A stretch of 64,000 nucleotides of DNA, taken from NCBI GenBank assembly GCA_958298945.1, contig OY282607.1, positions 90,279,270 to 90,343,269 of the forward strand. Reading direction: 5' to 3'. Positions 24,451-37,610 of the stretch are shown here, piece after piece (position 1 is the first letter of the stretch; each line of letters opens with the position of its first letter). This DNA is from Atherix ibis (lineage: Eukaryota; Arthropoda; Insecta; Diptera; Athericidae). The translations under genes were made by a program, and so were the position numbers. Under the pieces are notes generated by a model that saw only the letters and a program-made list of their open reading frames with translations, had not been told where the DNA came from and made no database searches.

Positions 24451-25699
24451 CACAGATCATTAAGGAAGGGTACAAAAGAAATGAAAATTTTCATGGATTT
24501 CCTTAAAATGGAATTGTTTCTGATTCAAATCATTTCAAAAATCCTAAAAGTAGTATAAAAAAAATAATTTTACATTAGAACTTTTAGATTTAAACTAGTA
24601 AAAAGAATTTAAAACGAATTTTTCTCTCTTCTCACAACCTAAATAAGCTGTTTTTTTACGAATTGGCAGCACAGAATTTGCATTAAATTTTTTATTAATT
24701 AAAATATGCAACAACAAAAAATAGTAAATGAAAAAAATTAATAGAAAAATTACATGCGATGAACTGGAAGAAAAAAAAATCGACGTGGATGAATATTCGT
24801 TATTTTGAGTGGAATCAGTTCGTGATTGATGCCTAATTGAAGGCACACACGATTTATCTCGGAATATGCCCGTAATGGTCTCGGAAGTCTTCTGTTCATT
24901 CATAAAAATCCAAAGCTTTTGAATGAGAATTCTTGGTACTATCAAAAAGTCTAATGAAAAAAAGGAGGAGATTCGCATCTGAACAGTTGGGGATCTAGCA
25001 CACAATTTTCACTATAGTTTTTAGAATAGAATCGGAAATTGAAGCGAAACTTTTAAATTCTAGGCAGAAAAAGTTAAACGCCTTCGAAATTGTTAAGACG
25101 ATAAAGTCAGTGCATCCAGTTTTGGTACAAATCACAAAATCGATTCAGTAATTAGCCCGGAAATTGATTTTAGAATCAATGATTCTGTTCGAGATTATCG
25201 ATTTGGGTTAAATTACCGGTACTGTAGGTGCTGGCCTGGCACGATAAATCCAGAGCCCGATTTTTACACGTTCACCTATAATCAAAAAAATGCGCTCCAA
25301 AATCGTTAAATTGTGAATGTTTAAATAAATTAGATGAGATGTTTTTGCTATTGCGAAATATGGACCATGTTAGTGAGGTGCTTTCTTCCATGGACAACAT
25401 ACGATATTTGGTACTGTCGAAAGTTGATATGAATTTGAAATTTTTACTGTTTTTGTTGGTGTTCAATCAGTTGATGTAATCAATGAAGTTATTGGGTTAA
25501 TAGTTAATTCCATTTTTTGTATCTTCTTCGCTCATATTTACTCTAATTTTTTTGTAACTTGTTAATATTCATTCAACGTTTAGGTTTAAGTTTACAAGCA
25601 GATTTAATTTTCAACTAACATAAAGATAATCTATAATTCATGATAGGATTTATTAATTTAGGGCATTTTTTTAATTTAAAATCATATTCAATAAAAACA
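24451..25699. other. Unassigned sequence
   Basis: A minus-strand frame of 136 residues at 24595-25005 contains one strongly hydrophobic stretch (about residues 82-102) and a Ser-rich segment. It resembles nothing I know and may be chance in low-complexity DNA. No other feature seen. Confidence 0.3.
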
Positions 25700-26660
25700 A
25701 TTGTGCGTTAAAAAATATTTTGAGGAAAAATATTTTTCAGAAACAAATTCTGAGTGAAAATAATTTTCTGTCAAAATAGTTTTCAGTTAAAATAGTTTTC
25801 AGTTAAAGTAACTTTCAGTTAAAATAAATTTCAGTTAAATTAATTCACAGTGTAAATTATATTTAGTGAAGACAATTTTAACTTAAAATGTTTTCAGTAA
25901 AGTAATTTTCAGTAAAAATAATTTGCAGGAAAGTAAAATTCCAGTTAAAATAACTTTCAGTAAAAATAGTTTTGAGTTCAAATAATTTTCAGTAAAAATA
26001 ATTTTCAGTTAAAAAAATTTTTTAGTGAAGATAATTTTCAGTAAAGACAATTTTAATTAAAAGTGTTTTCAGTAAAAATTATTTTCAGTTAAAATAACTG
26101 TCAGTTAGAATAATTTTCAGTTAAAACAGTTCTCAGTAAAAAAAACTTTCAGTTAAAATAACTTTCAGTTAAAATAATTTTCAGTTAAAAAAATTTTCAG
26201 TTAAAATAATTTTCAGTTAAAATTATTTTCAGTAAAACTAAATTTTAGGAACAATTTTCGGTAAAAATAATGTTCAGTTAAAAAGTTTTCAGTAAAAATA
26301 GTTTTCAGTTAAAATAATTTCCAGTTAAAATAGTTTTCAGTTAAAATAATTTTCAGTTAAAATAATTTTTAGTAAAAATAAATTTCAGTCAAAATAATTT
26401 GCATAAAAAATACTTTTCAGTAAAAAATAATTTTCAGTTAAAAAAATTTTCAGTAAAAATAATTTTCAGTTAAAAAAATTTTCAGTAAAAATAATTTTCT
26501 CTTAATGATTTTCAGTAAAGTTAATTTTTAGTAAAAATAATTTTTAGTAACGATAATTTATCGTTAAAATAACTTTCAGTAAAAATAGTTTTCAGTCAGA
26601 ATAACTTTCAGTTAAAATAATTTTCAGTTAAAATAATTTTCAGTTAAAATAATTTTCAGT
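25700..26660 (-). repeat. Minisatellite B1, inverted copy of the 16-bp unit
   Basis: Degenerate CAGTTAAAATAATTTT / CAGTAAAAATAATTTT units, the reverse complement of the minisatellite A unit at 18275-20080. It passes without a break into the 13-bp array that follows. Confidence 0.93.
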
Positions 26661-27680
26661 AAAAATTTTCTGTAAAAATTTTTAGTAAAAATTTACAATA
26701 AAAGTTTGCAGTAAAAATTTAAAATTAAAATTTGCAATAAAAATTTACAGTAAAAATTGACAATAAAAATTCGCAGTAAAAATTTTCAGTAAAAATTTGC
26801 TGTTAAATTTTGGAATAAAAATTTGCAATAAAAATGTGCAACAAAAATTTACAATAAAAATTTACAATAAAAATTTACAATAAAAATTTACAATAAAAAT
26901 TTACAATGAAAATTTACATTAAAAATTTACAGTAAAAATTTGCAGTAAAAATTAACAATAAAAATTTATAATAAAAATTTACAGTAAAAATTTACAGTAA
27001 AAATTTACAGTAAAAATTTACAGTAAAAATTTACAGTAAAAATTTACAGTAAAAATTTACAGTAAAAATTTACAGTAAAAATTTACAGTAAAAATTTACA
27101 GTAAAAATTTACAGTAAAAATTTACAGTAAAAATTTACAGTAAAAATTTACAGTAAAAATTTACAGTAAAAATTTACAGTAAAAATTTACAGTAAAAATT
27201 TACAGTAAAAATTTACAGTAAAAATTTACAGTAAAAATTTACAGTAAAAATTTACAGTAAAAATTTACAGTGAAAATTTACAGTGAAAATTTACATTGAA
27301 AATTTACAGTAAAAAATTACAGTAAAAATTTACAATAAAAATTTACAATAAAAATTTACAGTAAAAATTTACAGTGAAAAATTACAGTAAAATTTGCACT
27401 AAAAGTTAGAAGTATTTAGCATTAAAAAATTGCAATAAAAATTTGCAGTTAAAAATAGCAATAAAAATTTGCAGTAAAAATTTGCAATAAAAATTTGCAC
27501 TAAAAATTTGCAGTAAAAATGTGCTTTAAAATTTTAGAGTAAACAAATTTGCAGTAAAAAAAAGCTATAAAAATTTGCAGTTAAAAATTGCAGTAAAAAT
27601 TTACAGTAAAAAATTGCAGTAAAAATTTTCCGCAGACATTTGCAGTAAAATTTTTCAGTAAACAGGATTTCAGTTAAATT
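26661..27680 (-). repeat. Minisatellite B2, 13-bp units
   Basis: Units of the form CAGTAAAAATTTA with variants (TGCAGTAAAAATT, CAATAAAAATTTA). The middle part, 26981-27270, is perfect: about 22 successive identical 13-mers. Degeneracy rises towards both edges. Confidence 0.95.
26981..27270 (-). repeat. Perfect 13-bp tandem run
   Basis: About 22 uninterrupted copies of ACAGTAAAAATTT with no mismatch that I can see, bounded by GTGAAAATTT variants on the right and ATAATAAAAATTT on the left. Identical units imply recent expansion by slippage or unequal exchange. Confidence 0.95.
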
Positions 27681-30652
27681 ATGTTTGGTAGGACCTTACT
27701 GAGAGAACATTAGTGAGGTTCTTCTAGCACATACAGTACTGATAAAAAGTTATAATCTGACATAATTTAAGAAGTGACTTTTTCTTTGAATATTTCAATC
27801 GCATCTACAATACAATCGGCAACTTTCTATAAATTGCAAGTTTTTTTAAAGTTCATTGCTATTCCAACTAATATTAACATAAAAAAAAATGAATTCATCA
27901 AAATAATAAAAAACTTGGTAAAAAAACCAGATTATATTAATAGCAAAGTAAATATTAATTTTCTGCTGAAAAATTATCGACTTTTTAATTATTTCCTTAT
28001 TAAAAGTTCAACAAGTATTAATCATGATACTAAAAATACATTTGAATATAAAAATTGATTGTAGGAAAAGAAATATTTAAATAGTCTTTATGATAGATTC
28101 TGATTAAAAAGTTGAATAATTCGTGTTATTAACTAACAAGCCACTTAATCACTCGGAATTTTACAATAAATTCTTAGACTCAACATAAGCTAAGAAAGTT
28201 CCTAATTGGATGTAGTCGATGTTATGGCACCAAAGATAATATAAACAAAATGGGCGACTTTATTTGTGATTCTATTTTTTCTTCGTTTAAGTGGACAGGT
28301 ATATTAATTTAGATATCGGAAGGCCAGATATAACCAGATTGGCAGCAGTAAGCTTCTAATCTTTTACACTGACTAGAAAAAAAAGAGTATTTTTCGTATG
28401 CTAAAATATATTTAGCGACAACTTTGGATTTGGTACCCTAGGTCAACGACTCTGGGACCATAAATACTTAATCCGTTGTGAGGTAAGAAAATTTCTACAT
28501 AAATACGATTTATCCCAAAAATATTGTTAAAAAGATTCAAAGGCAACAAAAAAAATCGTTTTGTAAACGTTTCACATCTTTTGATGCTGTGATTTTTTCA
28601 GGTAATTTTAAAATAAACTTTCAATAAAAGGTCTCTATTGAGAGATTGTTGTCTTCTGTTTATTTATGAATATAAAAATTTTCATTGCCAACAAAAAAAA
28701 GAGAAAAAACAAAAAACCAAAATCAATTCGGAAATATTTAAGATGAAATAGGAACAAAAAATAACGAAACAATTTATATCGACAATTACCAGATGTGCTC
28801 TTTGAAGGACAACAATAATCACCAGTCGAGGATTATTAATACTTGTAGTAAGTAGACCCAACCATTTATATTGTAGTTTGTTATTAGTGGCATCTAAATA
28901 TAGCATCTTGTGTACAGGTAACATTGGATGATTACGTGAAGGTCGAAAATAATCTCGTTTAGTCAAAATTATTGTACTTGCTGAGTAAATATACTCAGTC
29001 GTTCGTAATAATGAGTACATAAATTTTGGTGGACTAGTTCTGATAATCTTTGGGCAGTGGAAACAACCAAAAAAAAAAAAATAATAAAATAAACCAACAA
29101 TTTTCTGGTGGATGGTGGGTGATTGGGGTCGAGGGGGAATAATAGGAATAATGTTTCTTACTAATGAATATCGAATTGGCCTTTTAACATTTTTAAGGAC
29201 TTAATAGAGGCCATAGTAGAAGAGTGCTTGCCCATCGGTCTGTGGTGTTTTAACAATATCTATAATGGCAATATTGTAGTTAGTAATGAATACAAATACC
29301 GACAACCTGGTAAATCAGTAGCGGGGGAATGAGAGGGAGCAGGTATGTTATATTCGAGATTATGGGATGCTGGAACTGAAATTGAATCCAAATCCAAATC
29401 CAAATAGTCCACTTCAATGTGGAGTGGATAGTGAGAACAGTTGAAATTGGAAATTCGATAGTCGGTAGTTGGCAGTTGGCCAGAAACCGAGGTGAAACAA
29501 GAGTGCATAGTAAAACCTATGATTATGTCATATGATTAATGGCATTATGCAGAAGTTACCTAGTCTGTAGCTCTTCAGTACTGGGAGTGGCTGGCGTAGA
29601 TGAAAATTGCATCAGCTCGCAATGGATTTGTACAAGCATAAATTGTAGATGGAGTTCTAGAAGAAGTCCTTTTATACCAATTGCGAAAAAGACCCAACGC
29701 CAAACCGAGTTCTCACAACTCCAAACAGAATTGAGCACTTTCGGAATGGAATACGATCAAATTGAATGAAGTTCCTGATGCTACACGGCAGACCTCCAGG
29801 TCCAGATTGGGATAGTAAACGATTCACAATTGCTATTTAGCCCGGTTCAGTTGAATAGTAGAGGAAGAAGAAAAAAACAGTCTCAAAGTACATAAATTAA
29901 TCCGGTGGCATAGAAGGTAAGTTGCCAGTCTACGTGTACATGGACGCGCCCAGTCGAAGGGGGCCGAGACTGAATTATCTTCGAAGCAAATATACGTGAA
30001 TGCAATTATCCTTGAATTAGTGTCAGTGGAACCGTGAATTCGGCATTTAGCGGCTATTATCGGCTAAATTCTGAATAAATGAAATTAATTAAAAAATTGT
30101 CTTCTCTCGGCAATTTTTTCAATTGTATCCAAACTGTTGTCATTTAATCATTTTTACCGATCGATGTGGCCACAGTATTTGTTCAATGTCGGTTGAGGAT
30201 AAAAACCCATTTAAATATTTTCTTTTTAATTATTTTATTTTTACTCGTGGAGCTATTTTTATTTTTTTTTTTATTTATTTATTTATTTAGTTAAATTTAT
30301 TTTGTTTGTTAGCTGTCAATTTGATTGTTTAATGGTTAAATCATTTTTCTGTCTGCCCATCGATATCTTGTTAATTGTGAATTCGCGTCATTGGTGCGTG
30401 ATTTGGAAGAATTCGATTCTCAGCCGTACGATTGCTAGTCTTTTGATCGAAGGTGAACAGTGTGTCAAAATGTTATGATGTTCATGCACGTTTAAGTTTT
30501 ATGCTATTTAATTTTTGAACAATTATTACAAGTGAAGATAAATTTTCTAAAGTATCGAAACGGTGGTCCTTGAAATACAAAAGAGGATCATGGCAAGAAT
30601 TTATCGATGTCTTTGCATGAGAGAATGTAGCTTAATTAGGCAATTTAGAATG
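27681..30652. other. Unassigned sequence
   Basis: Mixed composition with no recognised gene. Frames noted: minus-strand 28682-29020 (112 aa, hydrophobic C-terminus), minus-strand 29260-29508 (82 aa) and plus-strand 27774-28058 (94 aa, Lys/Asn/Ile-rich). None shows a domain. A short AAATCC tandem run lies at about 29392-29406. Confidence 0.35.
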
Positions 30653-30692
30653 AACTTTATTATTTGTATTTTTAGATACAAATAATAAAGTT
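30653..30692. repeat. 17-bp inverted repeat (hairpin)
   Basis: AACTTTATTATTTGTAT and its reverse complement lie either side of a 6-base loop. Confidence 0.85.
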
Positions 30693-30867
30693 TGTTCTTT
30701 AGTTCAAAGCAAGGATATTTTATAGAGACTCGAAATGGTCAAGGAAAAATTTACGGAGAATTAAAAAAAAAGTTAAGAGAAATTTTGTGTGAACATTTAT
30801 ACGTGTAGTAAAAATAATTTTTTTAATTTATAAAAAAAAATTGCTAAAAAAAATTAAGAAAACTAAA

Positions 30868-31963
30868 ATGAAGACTTTCTTTTATTAAAAATTGTGAGTA
30901 ATTTTTTACTGCAATTTTTTAGTGCACATTTTTTTTTTTTTAAATTTTTGCTGTTAATTTTTACTGAACATTTATGCAGCAAATTTTTACTATATATTTT
31001 TATTGCACATTTTTACTGCAAATTTTAACTGCAAAGTTTCAGTGCAAATTTGTACTGCAAATACTTACAGGAAATTTTAACTGCCAAAATTTTAGAGCAA
31101 ATTTTAACTGAAAACTTTTACTGCAAATTTTTATTGCAAATTTTTACTAAAAATTTTTACTGCAAATTTTTACTGAAAATTTTTACTGTAAATTTTTACA
31201 GAAAAGTAAAAATACTTTTCAGTAAATACAATTTTCAGCAAAAGCAATTTTCGGTAAAAATACTCTTTATCAAAAATCAATTTTCAGTAAAAAGTATTTT
31301 TACTAAAAATACTTTCAGTTTAAATAATTCTCAGAAAAAATATTTTTCAATAAAAAAAAACTTTCCAATGAATATACTATAAAAAAATTTTTGGTCAAAT
31401 TAATTTTCAGCAAAAGCAATTGTTAGTAAAATCAATTTTCAGTAAAAATACTTTCCAGCAAAATGAATTTTTCGTAAAAATAATTTTCAGTAAAAACAAT
31501 TTTCAGTTAAAGTAGTTTTCAGTATAAAGAATTTTTAGCAAAAAAAAATTTTCAATAAAAACTATTTTTAGTTAAAAATTTTTCTGTAAAACCAATTTTT
31601 ATTAAAAAAAAAATTTCAGTAAAAACAATTTTTATTAAAAACAATTTTCAGTCAAAACAATTTTTGATAAAATTAATTTTTAGTAAAAGTTATTTTAAGT
31701 TAAATTATTTTTAAAATAAATAATTTGCATTTTATTTTGTTTTAAGTAAATTTTGAGAAAAAAAAAAAATTTCAGTAAAAACTATTTTCAGTAAAAATAA
31801 ATTCTGGTAAAAATATTTTTTATTATTATTTTTAATAATAAGTATTCTTTTTCTTTTGTTATACTGAAAAGATCAAGAAAATTTCTGCTTTTTTTTTGCA
31901 GAATTTTTTTCCAGATAATTTTTTTATAAGTTTTTGAAAATTGTTTTTCATTTTATAGCTGAA
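30868..31963. repeat. Mirror minisatellite block, copy 1
   Basis: A block of about 1.1 kb starting ATGAAGACTTTC. From about 30900 to 31200 it is made of TTTTTACTGCAAA-type units. At about 31200-31215 the orientation flips, and to about 31830 it is made of TTTTCAGTAAAAA-type units. A unique tail follows (GATCAAGAAAATTTCTG, then GATAATTTTTTTATAAG). The two halves are complementary in kind, so a single strand can fold back. The frame at 31050-31382 is a translation of repeats. Confidence 0.85.
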
Positions 31964-33345
31964 ATGAAGATTTTTCTTTATTAAAAAATTTTTACTGCAA
32001 TTTTTTAGTGCAAATTTTTTTTTTTGAAATTTTTTTTGTAAATTTTTACTGAACATTCTTACAGCAAATTTTTACTATAAATTTTTATTGCAAATTTTTA
32101 CTGCAAATTTTTAGAGCACATTTTTACTGCAAGTTTTTACAGCAAATTTTAACTGCCAAAATTTTATAGGAAATTTTTACTGAAAATTTTTACTGCAACT
32201 TTTTACAGAAAAGTTTTACTGAAAATTATTTTTATTGAAAATTATGTTTACTGAAAACTATTTTTAGTAAAAATACTTTTCAGTAAAAATACTTTTCAGT
32301 AAAAATTATTTTCAGTAAAAATTCTTTTCAGTTAAAATAATTTTCATTAAAGATACTTTCAGTAAAAAAAATTCTCAGAAAAAATAGTCTTCATTAAAAA
32401 TAGTTTTCAGTAAAAATACTTTCTCAGTTAATTTTGCCAAAATTATTTTTTAGTTAAAAAAAAATTATTTTCATTAAAAACAATTTTAAGTTAAAGCAGT
32501 TTTTAGTAAAAAAAATTTTCCGTAAAAACAATTTTCCGTAAAAACCATTTCTAGTAAAATAAAATTTTCAGGAAAAATAATCTCAAGTAAAAGCAATTTC
32601 AGTAAAATGAATTTTTCGTCAAACCAATTTTCAGTAAAAACTATTTTTAGTAAAAATTATTTGCAGCAAAAACCATTTTTATTAAAATAATTTTTAGCAA
32701 AATGAATTTTTTGAATGAGTAAAAAAAATTGTCTTTAAAAACAATTTTTATTAAAACACTTTTTTGTGAAAAAAATTTTCAATAAAAATAATTTTCAGAA
32801 AAAATAATTTTCGGTAAAACCAATTTTCAGTAAAAAGAATTTTCTGCAAAAAGAATCTTTCGTAAAAACATTTTTCAGTACAAATAATTTCCAGTAAAAA
32901 TTATTTTCAGAAAAAAACAATTTCGGTAAAAACAGTTTTTGATAAAATTAATTTTCTGAAAAATCTATTTTCTGTAAAAATAATTTTCAGTCAAAATAAT
33001 TTTTGGTTTAAATAATTTCCAGTAAAAGAAATTTTTAGTAAAAATTATTTTCAATAAAAATACTTTTCAGTAAAAACAATTTTCCGTAAAAACAATTTTC
33101 CGTAAAATCAATTTTCTTTAAAAACAATTTTCAGTAAAAACTATTTGCAGCGAATACCATTTTTATTAAAATTATTTTCAGTAACAAATAAATTGTAGTA
33201 TTGTAAAAACAGTTTTAAGTATTATTTTTAAGAATAAATATTCTTTTTTTTTTTAGACTAAAAAGATTAAGAAAATGTCTGTTTTTTTTTTAGCAAGAAT
33301 TTTTTGCCAGATAATTTTTTTATAAGTTTTTGAAAATTGTTTTTT
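31964..33345. repeat. Mirror minisatellite block, copy 2
   Basis: A second copy of the same block, starting ATGAAGATTTTTC 1096 bp after the first. The order of variants matches copy 1 (for example TGCAATTTTTTAGTGCA near the left edge). The flip is at about 32262-32280 and the array then runs longer than in copy 1, to about 33235. The same unique tail follows (GATTAAGAAAATGTCTG, GATAATTTTTTTATAAG). Confidence 0.85.
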
Positions 33346-35089
33346 TAAAATAAATTTTTAATAATATTTTCTTATAAAATGTTTGTAGGTGAAACAAAAG
33401 TGAAAACTTTTCCAAATATCTGCGTTTGATTATGCAAAGGAAAATATCAAATGAGGAAAGATAATTACAATGGAAATAATTGAATAGTTAAACAGTAATA
33501 GATACTTTGAATTGTAATAAAAATATAGCAGATAAATCCAGTTAAGAGTTAGCTTGGTTGTGTCAATTTAATTATTCCGATTGAGTATTGCATATGCGAA
33601 GCAGAACGTATTGCATTTCAGTTAACAAGGAAAAAGTTCACTTTTGCGCGGATCAAAGATATCGACGCTGACTGGAGTCTACTTGGCACAAGCCAAGGAA
33701 AAGCCATACTCCATATGTCCCACTATAGGTATAGGTAGATAGGTATTTTTTTTCTGATTTGAGTATGAATATATTGGCAGTAAAAAACCCCTCATTTTCA
33801 TACGAGCTACTCACACTTGCTGATTGGTTCGGCATAATGCACTTTGTATTCAAGACTGTCTATTAAAGTTACGATAAAAATGACACACTCGAAGAAAACT
33901 GCCGCATGTCTCGTACTTTGCATTTCCGTATCAGTTTCTACAATATCTTTTCAAGTTACATAAATAAACTCGATTAAATGTTGCGAATATGGGGTTTGTT
34001 AAGGCTTTACTACTTTGTGATAAAATATTATCAGAAAAAAGGGATTCGAACTTATATAAGCCAAGCGATTGCTAGCCAAAGAAATCGGCGTCTTCAAGAA
34101 AGTCACATTAATAATAATAAAAATAAAACTCTTAGATTTAATTACCATTTAATCGTAAAATACGATGTGAAAATTAAAAAAAAAATCACATTCAGACAAA
34201 GATGCTGAGTCCACAAATCAGTGGATTTGGCTTAGGCACGAAAATAATGTCTTCACAGTTCAAAATTTACCACGCATTTTATGAGCACCTTGAATTAGTT
34301 CAGGTACTTTAAAAGTTCTGCATAATATGCAAAGATGTAAGAACCTTTTAGGATTGTTTCTTGTTTAAATTAATTAAAATTAAATCGGCTGTGAATTTTG
34401 AAACAGTTTCTTTTGCATTCAGTTTAATTAACTAAATTCTAAAAAGTTTTCATCGAAAGTTATTAAGACCCTATTTTTGTGAAAAAAGTTTTTTTTTAAT
34501 AACAATAATTTTCCAATAGAGACATTTTTTTTGATAATAAGTTTTTTTAAAAATCGATTTTTTTATTAGTGAAAAATTTTTTCAGCTAAACTTTATATTC
34601 TAAAAATAAATCGATGTGAAATAATTTCCCAAGAATATAATCATAAGAAGTCAATCGGTGGAATAATATTAACAATAATAAATTTATTCCTTTCACTTCA
34701 ACAATCTTCTCAAGGTCTCCGAAAACAAATCCATGTGCACAAATACTATCTACAACATTAGTGATTTATTTCAGTTTGAGTAAATTCAAGAGATTGCATA
34801 TTTAATAGGTGCAAGGTAGATAGGTAGATAGACGACAGGTAGTTAGGCTAATCGAACTAAAGAACCAGTGAACCAAGCCAATCATCTACAAAACGAGTCA
34901 CTCTACAATAACGAGCACATTTCAATGATCGCTTTTCAATAGTTTTTTTATAATATTTGCAATATGATTATATGATCGTCGTATATTGCGTTCATAATTT
35001 TCCATAGTTTTACATTTACTTTCAATAACAAAACGTTGGGCATGGCAGGATTTACCTGCAATAAGTAGCATTAGCGCAGGTGCAATGTT
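33346..35089. other. Unassigned AT-rich sequence
   Basis: Short GATAG-type microsatellite tracts at about 33727-33745 and 34813-34835. A tRNA B-box-like TTCGAATCCC lies on the minus strand at about 34041-34050 without a tRNA fold around it. Frames at 33653-33853 (-) and 33978-34208 (+) are unrecognised. Confidence 0.4.
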
Positions 35090-37500
35090 ATTTCGCGCAT
35101 GTTGCCAAATGTTGATAAACTGTAGGTGCTAAGATAGGCAACATTGCTCGGAATATGCTGGAGAAAAAAACTGAAAATTGTTTATTAAAACAGAAATATT
35201 TAAAAAAAATGAATTGCAAAATGTTGATAAGCAGCTCATGTTGCTACGAACATATCATCGCTCAGAATATGATTTAGGAAAAAAAACTGAGAAGAATTCA
35301 ACTGAGTTTAAGGAAAAGTGTAAAAAATACAATAAAAATAATTTTTAAGAATTTAAAAAAAAAAAAAAATTACAAAATGTTGATAAGCAAGCTCATGTTG
35401 CTAAGAACGTGAACAGTTAGAATTTTATTGATGAAAGAACGAAGAGCATTTTTTTTTAGCAACAGAAAAAATATCAAAAAATTAATTAAAAATAATTTTA
35501 AGAAATTTTGAAAAATGTTGATGAGTTTATGTTGCTAAGGCAGATAACATTGCTCAAAATGTGACTAACGAAAAAACTAAGAATTATTTTTGTTAAAATA
35601 TTCTAATTTATTTACAATGAAAAATATAAAAATTCATTAAAAATAATTTAAGAAATATTTAAAAAAAAGAATTACAAAATGTTGATAAGCTCATGTTGCT
35701 AGGAACATATCATCGCTCAGAATATGATTTAGGAAAAAAACTGAGAATATTTTATTACAGAAGAATTCAACTGAGTTTAAGAAAAAATTTAAAAAATACA
35801 ATAAAAATAATTTTTAAGAATTTAAAAAAAAAAAAAAATTACAAAATGTTGATAAGCAAGCTCATGTTGCTAAGAACATGAACAGTTAGAATTTTATTGA
35901 TGAAAGAACGAAGAGCATTTTTTTTTTAGCAACAGAAAAAATATCAAAAAATTAATTAAAAATAATTTTAAGAAATTTTTTAAAAATATTGAAAAATGTT
36001 GATGAGTTTATGTTGCTAAGGCAGATAACATTGCTCAAAATGTGATTAACGAAAAAACTAAAATTAATTTTTCTTAAAATATTCTAATTTATGTACAATG
36101 AAAAATATAAAAATTCATTAAAAATTATTTAACAAATATTTTAAAAAAAGAATTGCAAAATGTTGATAAGCTCATGTTGCTAGGAACATATCATCGCTCA
36201 AAATATTATTGAGGAAAAAAGTGGGAATATTTTCATTTATAAGAATTCAATTTAATTTAAGACAAAATATAAAAATACATTAAAAATAATTTTAAGAATT
36301 AAAAAAAAATGAACTGCAAAATATTGATAAGCTCATGTTGCTAAGAACGCCAGCATTCAAATAATATGATTTAGGATAAAAAAGAATATTTTTTAACAAA
36401 AGAAAATAATTTAATTTGAGAAAAAAATTAATTAAAAATAATTTGAAGAATTTTAAAAAATGGAACTGCAAATTGTTGATAAGCACATGTTGCTAGGAAC
36501 TTATCATAGCTCAGAATATTATTGAGAAAACAACTGAGAATATTTTGTTGCAGAAGAATTCAATTTAATTTAAGAACAAAATATAAAAATTCTTTAAAAA
36601 TTATTTAAGAAATATTTAAAAAAATGAATTGCAATTTGTTGACAAGCTCATGTTGCTAGAAAGGCCAGCACTCCGAATATGACGTAGGAAAAAACTGAGA
36701 ATATTTCTTTGCATAAGAATTCAATTTAATTTAAGGAAAAATAAATTAAAAAATAATTTTAAGACTTTAAAAAAAAATGACTTGCAAAATTTCATAAGCT
36801 GATGTTGCTAAGGTCCCTGCATCATCGCTCAGATTTTTATTGAGTAAAAAAACTATGAATATTCCAATTAAAAAAAAAAGAATTAAATTTAAAATTTTTT
36901 ATGAAAACTCATTAAAATTAATTTCAAAAAATTGTTCAAAATAAATAAAATTGTGAAATGTTGATAAGCTCATGTTGCTAAGAACGCCAACATTCAGAAT
37001 TTTATTGAGGAAAATAACGTAAAATATTTGCTTGCAGTTGAATTCAATTTAATTCAAGGAAAAATAATTTAAAAAGTAATTTTTAGAATTTTAAAAAACA
37101 AAATGAATTCAAAATGTTGACAAGCTCATGTTGCTAAGAACGCCAGTACTCTGAATATGATTTAGGAAAAAAGTGAGAGTATTTTTTTTTAGCAAAAGAA
37201 AGTAATTGGAATCCAAAGGAAAATATATAAAAATTAATTAAGAATAATCTTAAAAATATGTGAAAAAAATAATGTTAAAAATGTTGATAAGCTTATGCAT
37301 CATCGCTCAGATTTTTATTGAGCAAAAAAAATTGAAATATTTCTTATTAAAAAAATTCAATTTAATTAAAAAAAATTACATAAAAACTCAATAAAACGAA
37401 TTTTAAAAATTTTTAAAAAATAAATAAAATTGTGAAATGTTGATAGGGCTTATGTTGCTTAGAACATCAACTGAGACAAATAACTGAGATTATTTAATAT
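35090..37500. repeat. Satellite-like array, 155-165-bp monomers
   Basis: ATGTTGATAAGCTCATGTTGCTA or a variant marks each monomer, for example at 35221, 35379, 35515, 35680, 35846, 35996, 36159, 36322, 36474, 36636, 36958, 37114, 37280 and 37437. Each is followed by a TCAGAATATGATTTAGGAAAAA-like box and an AT-rich spacer. A higher-order period of about 460-470 bp (three monomers) is clear at the left: GAAGAGCATTTTTTTTTAGC recurs at 35441 and 35910. Monomers to the right are more divergent. Confidence 0.9.
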
Positions 37501-37610
37501 AAAAATTAATTAAAAATATTAAAAGATATATTTTCTTTTTTTCTTTTTTTTTTTAAATAAAAAAATAAATTAAATTTAAGATTACAAAGACCCCTTCCCC
37601 CCAACTCGAT

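Noticed and set aside
24595..25005. A 136-residue minus-strand frame with a membrane-like segment
   Set aside because: The hydrophobic run comes from A-rich low-complexity DNA; nothing else supports a gene.
25700..27680. Short regular repeats suggesting a CRISPR array
   Set aside because: Units are contiguous 13-16-mers with no spacers, in eukaryotic DNA; this is a minisatellite.
28682..29020. A 112-residue minus-strand frame with hydrophobic end
   Set aside because: No domain, no splice context, AT-driven Phe/Ile composition. Kept only as a note.
31050..31382. A 110-residue plus-strand frame
   Set aside because: Lies wholly in the mirror minisatellite and crosses its flip point; the composition is only that of the repeat.
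34030..34110. tRNA B-box-like TTCGAATCCC on the minus strand
   Set aside because: No T-arm stem, A box or acceptor pairing could be drawn around it.
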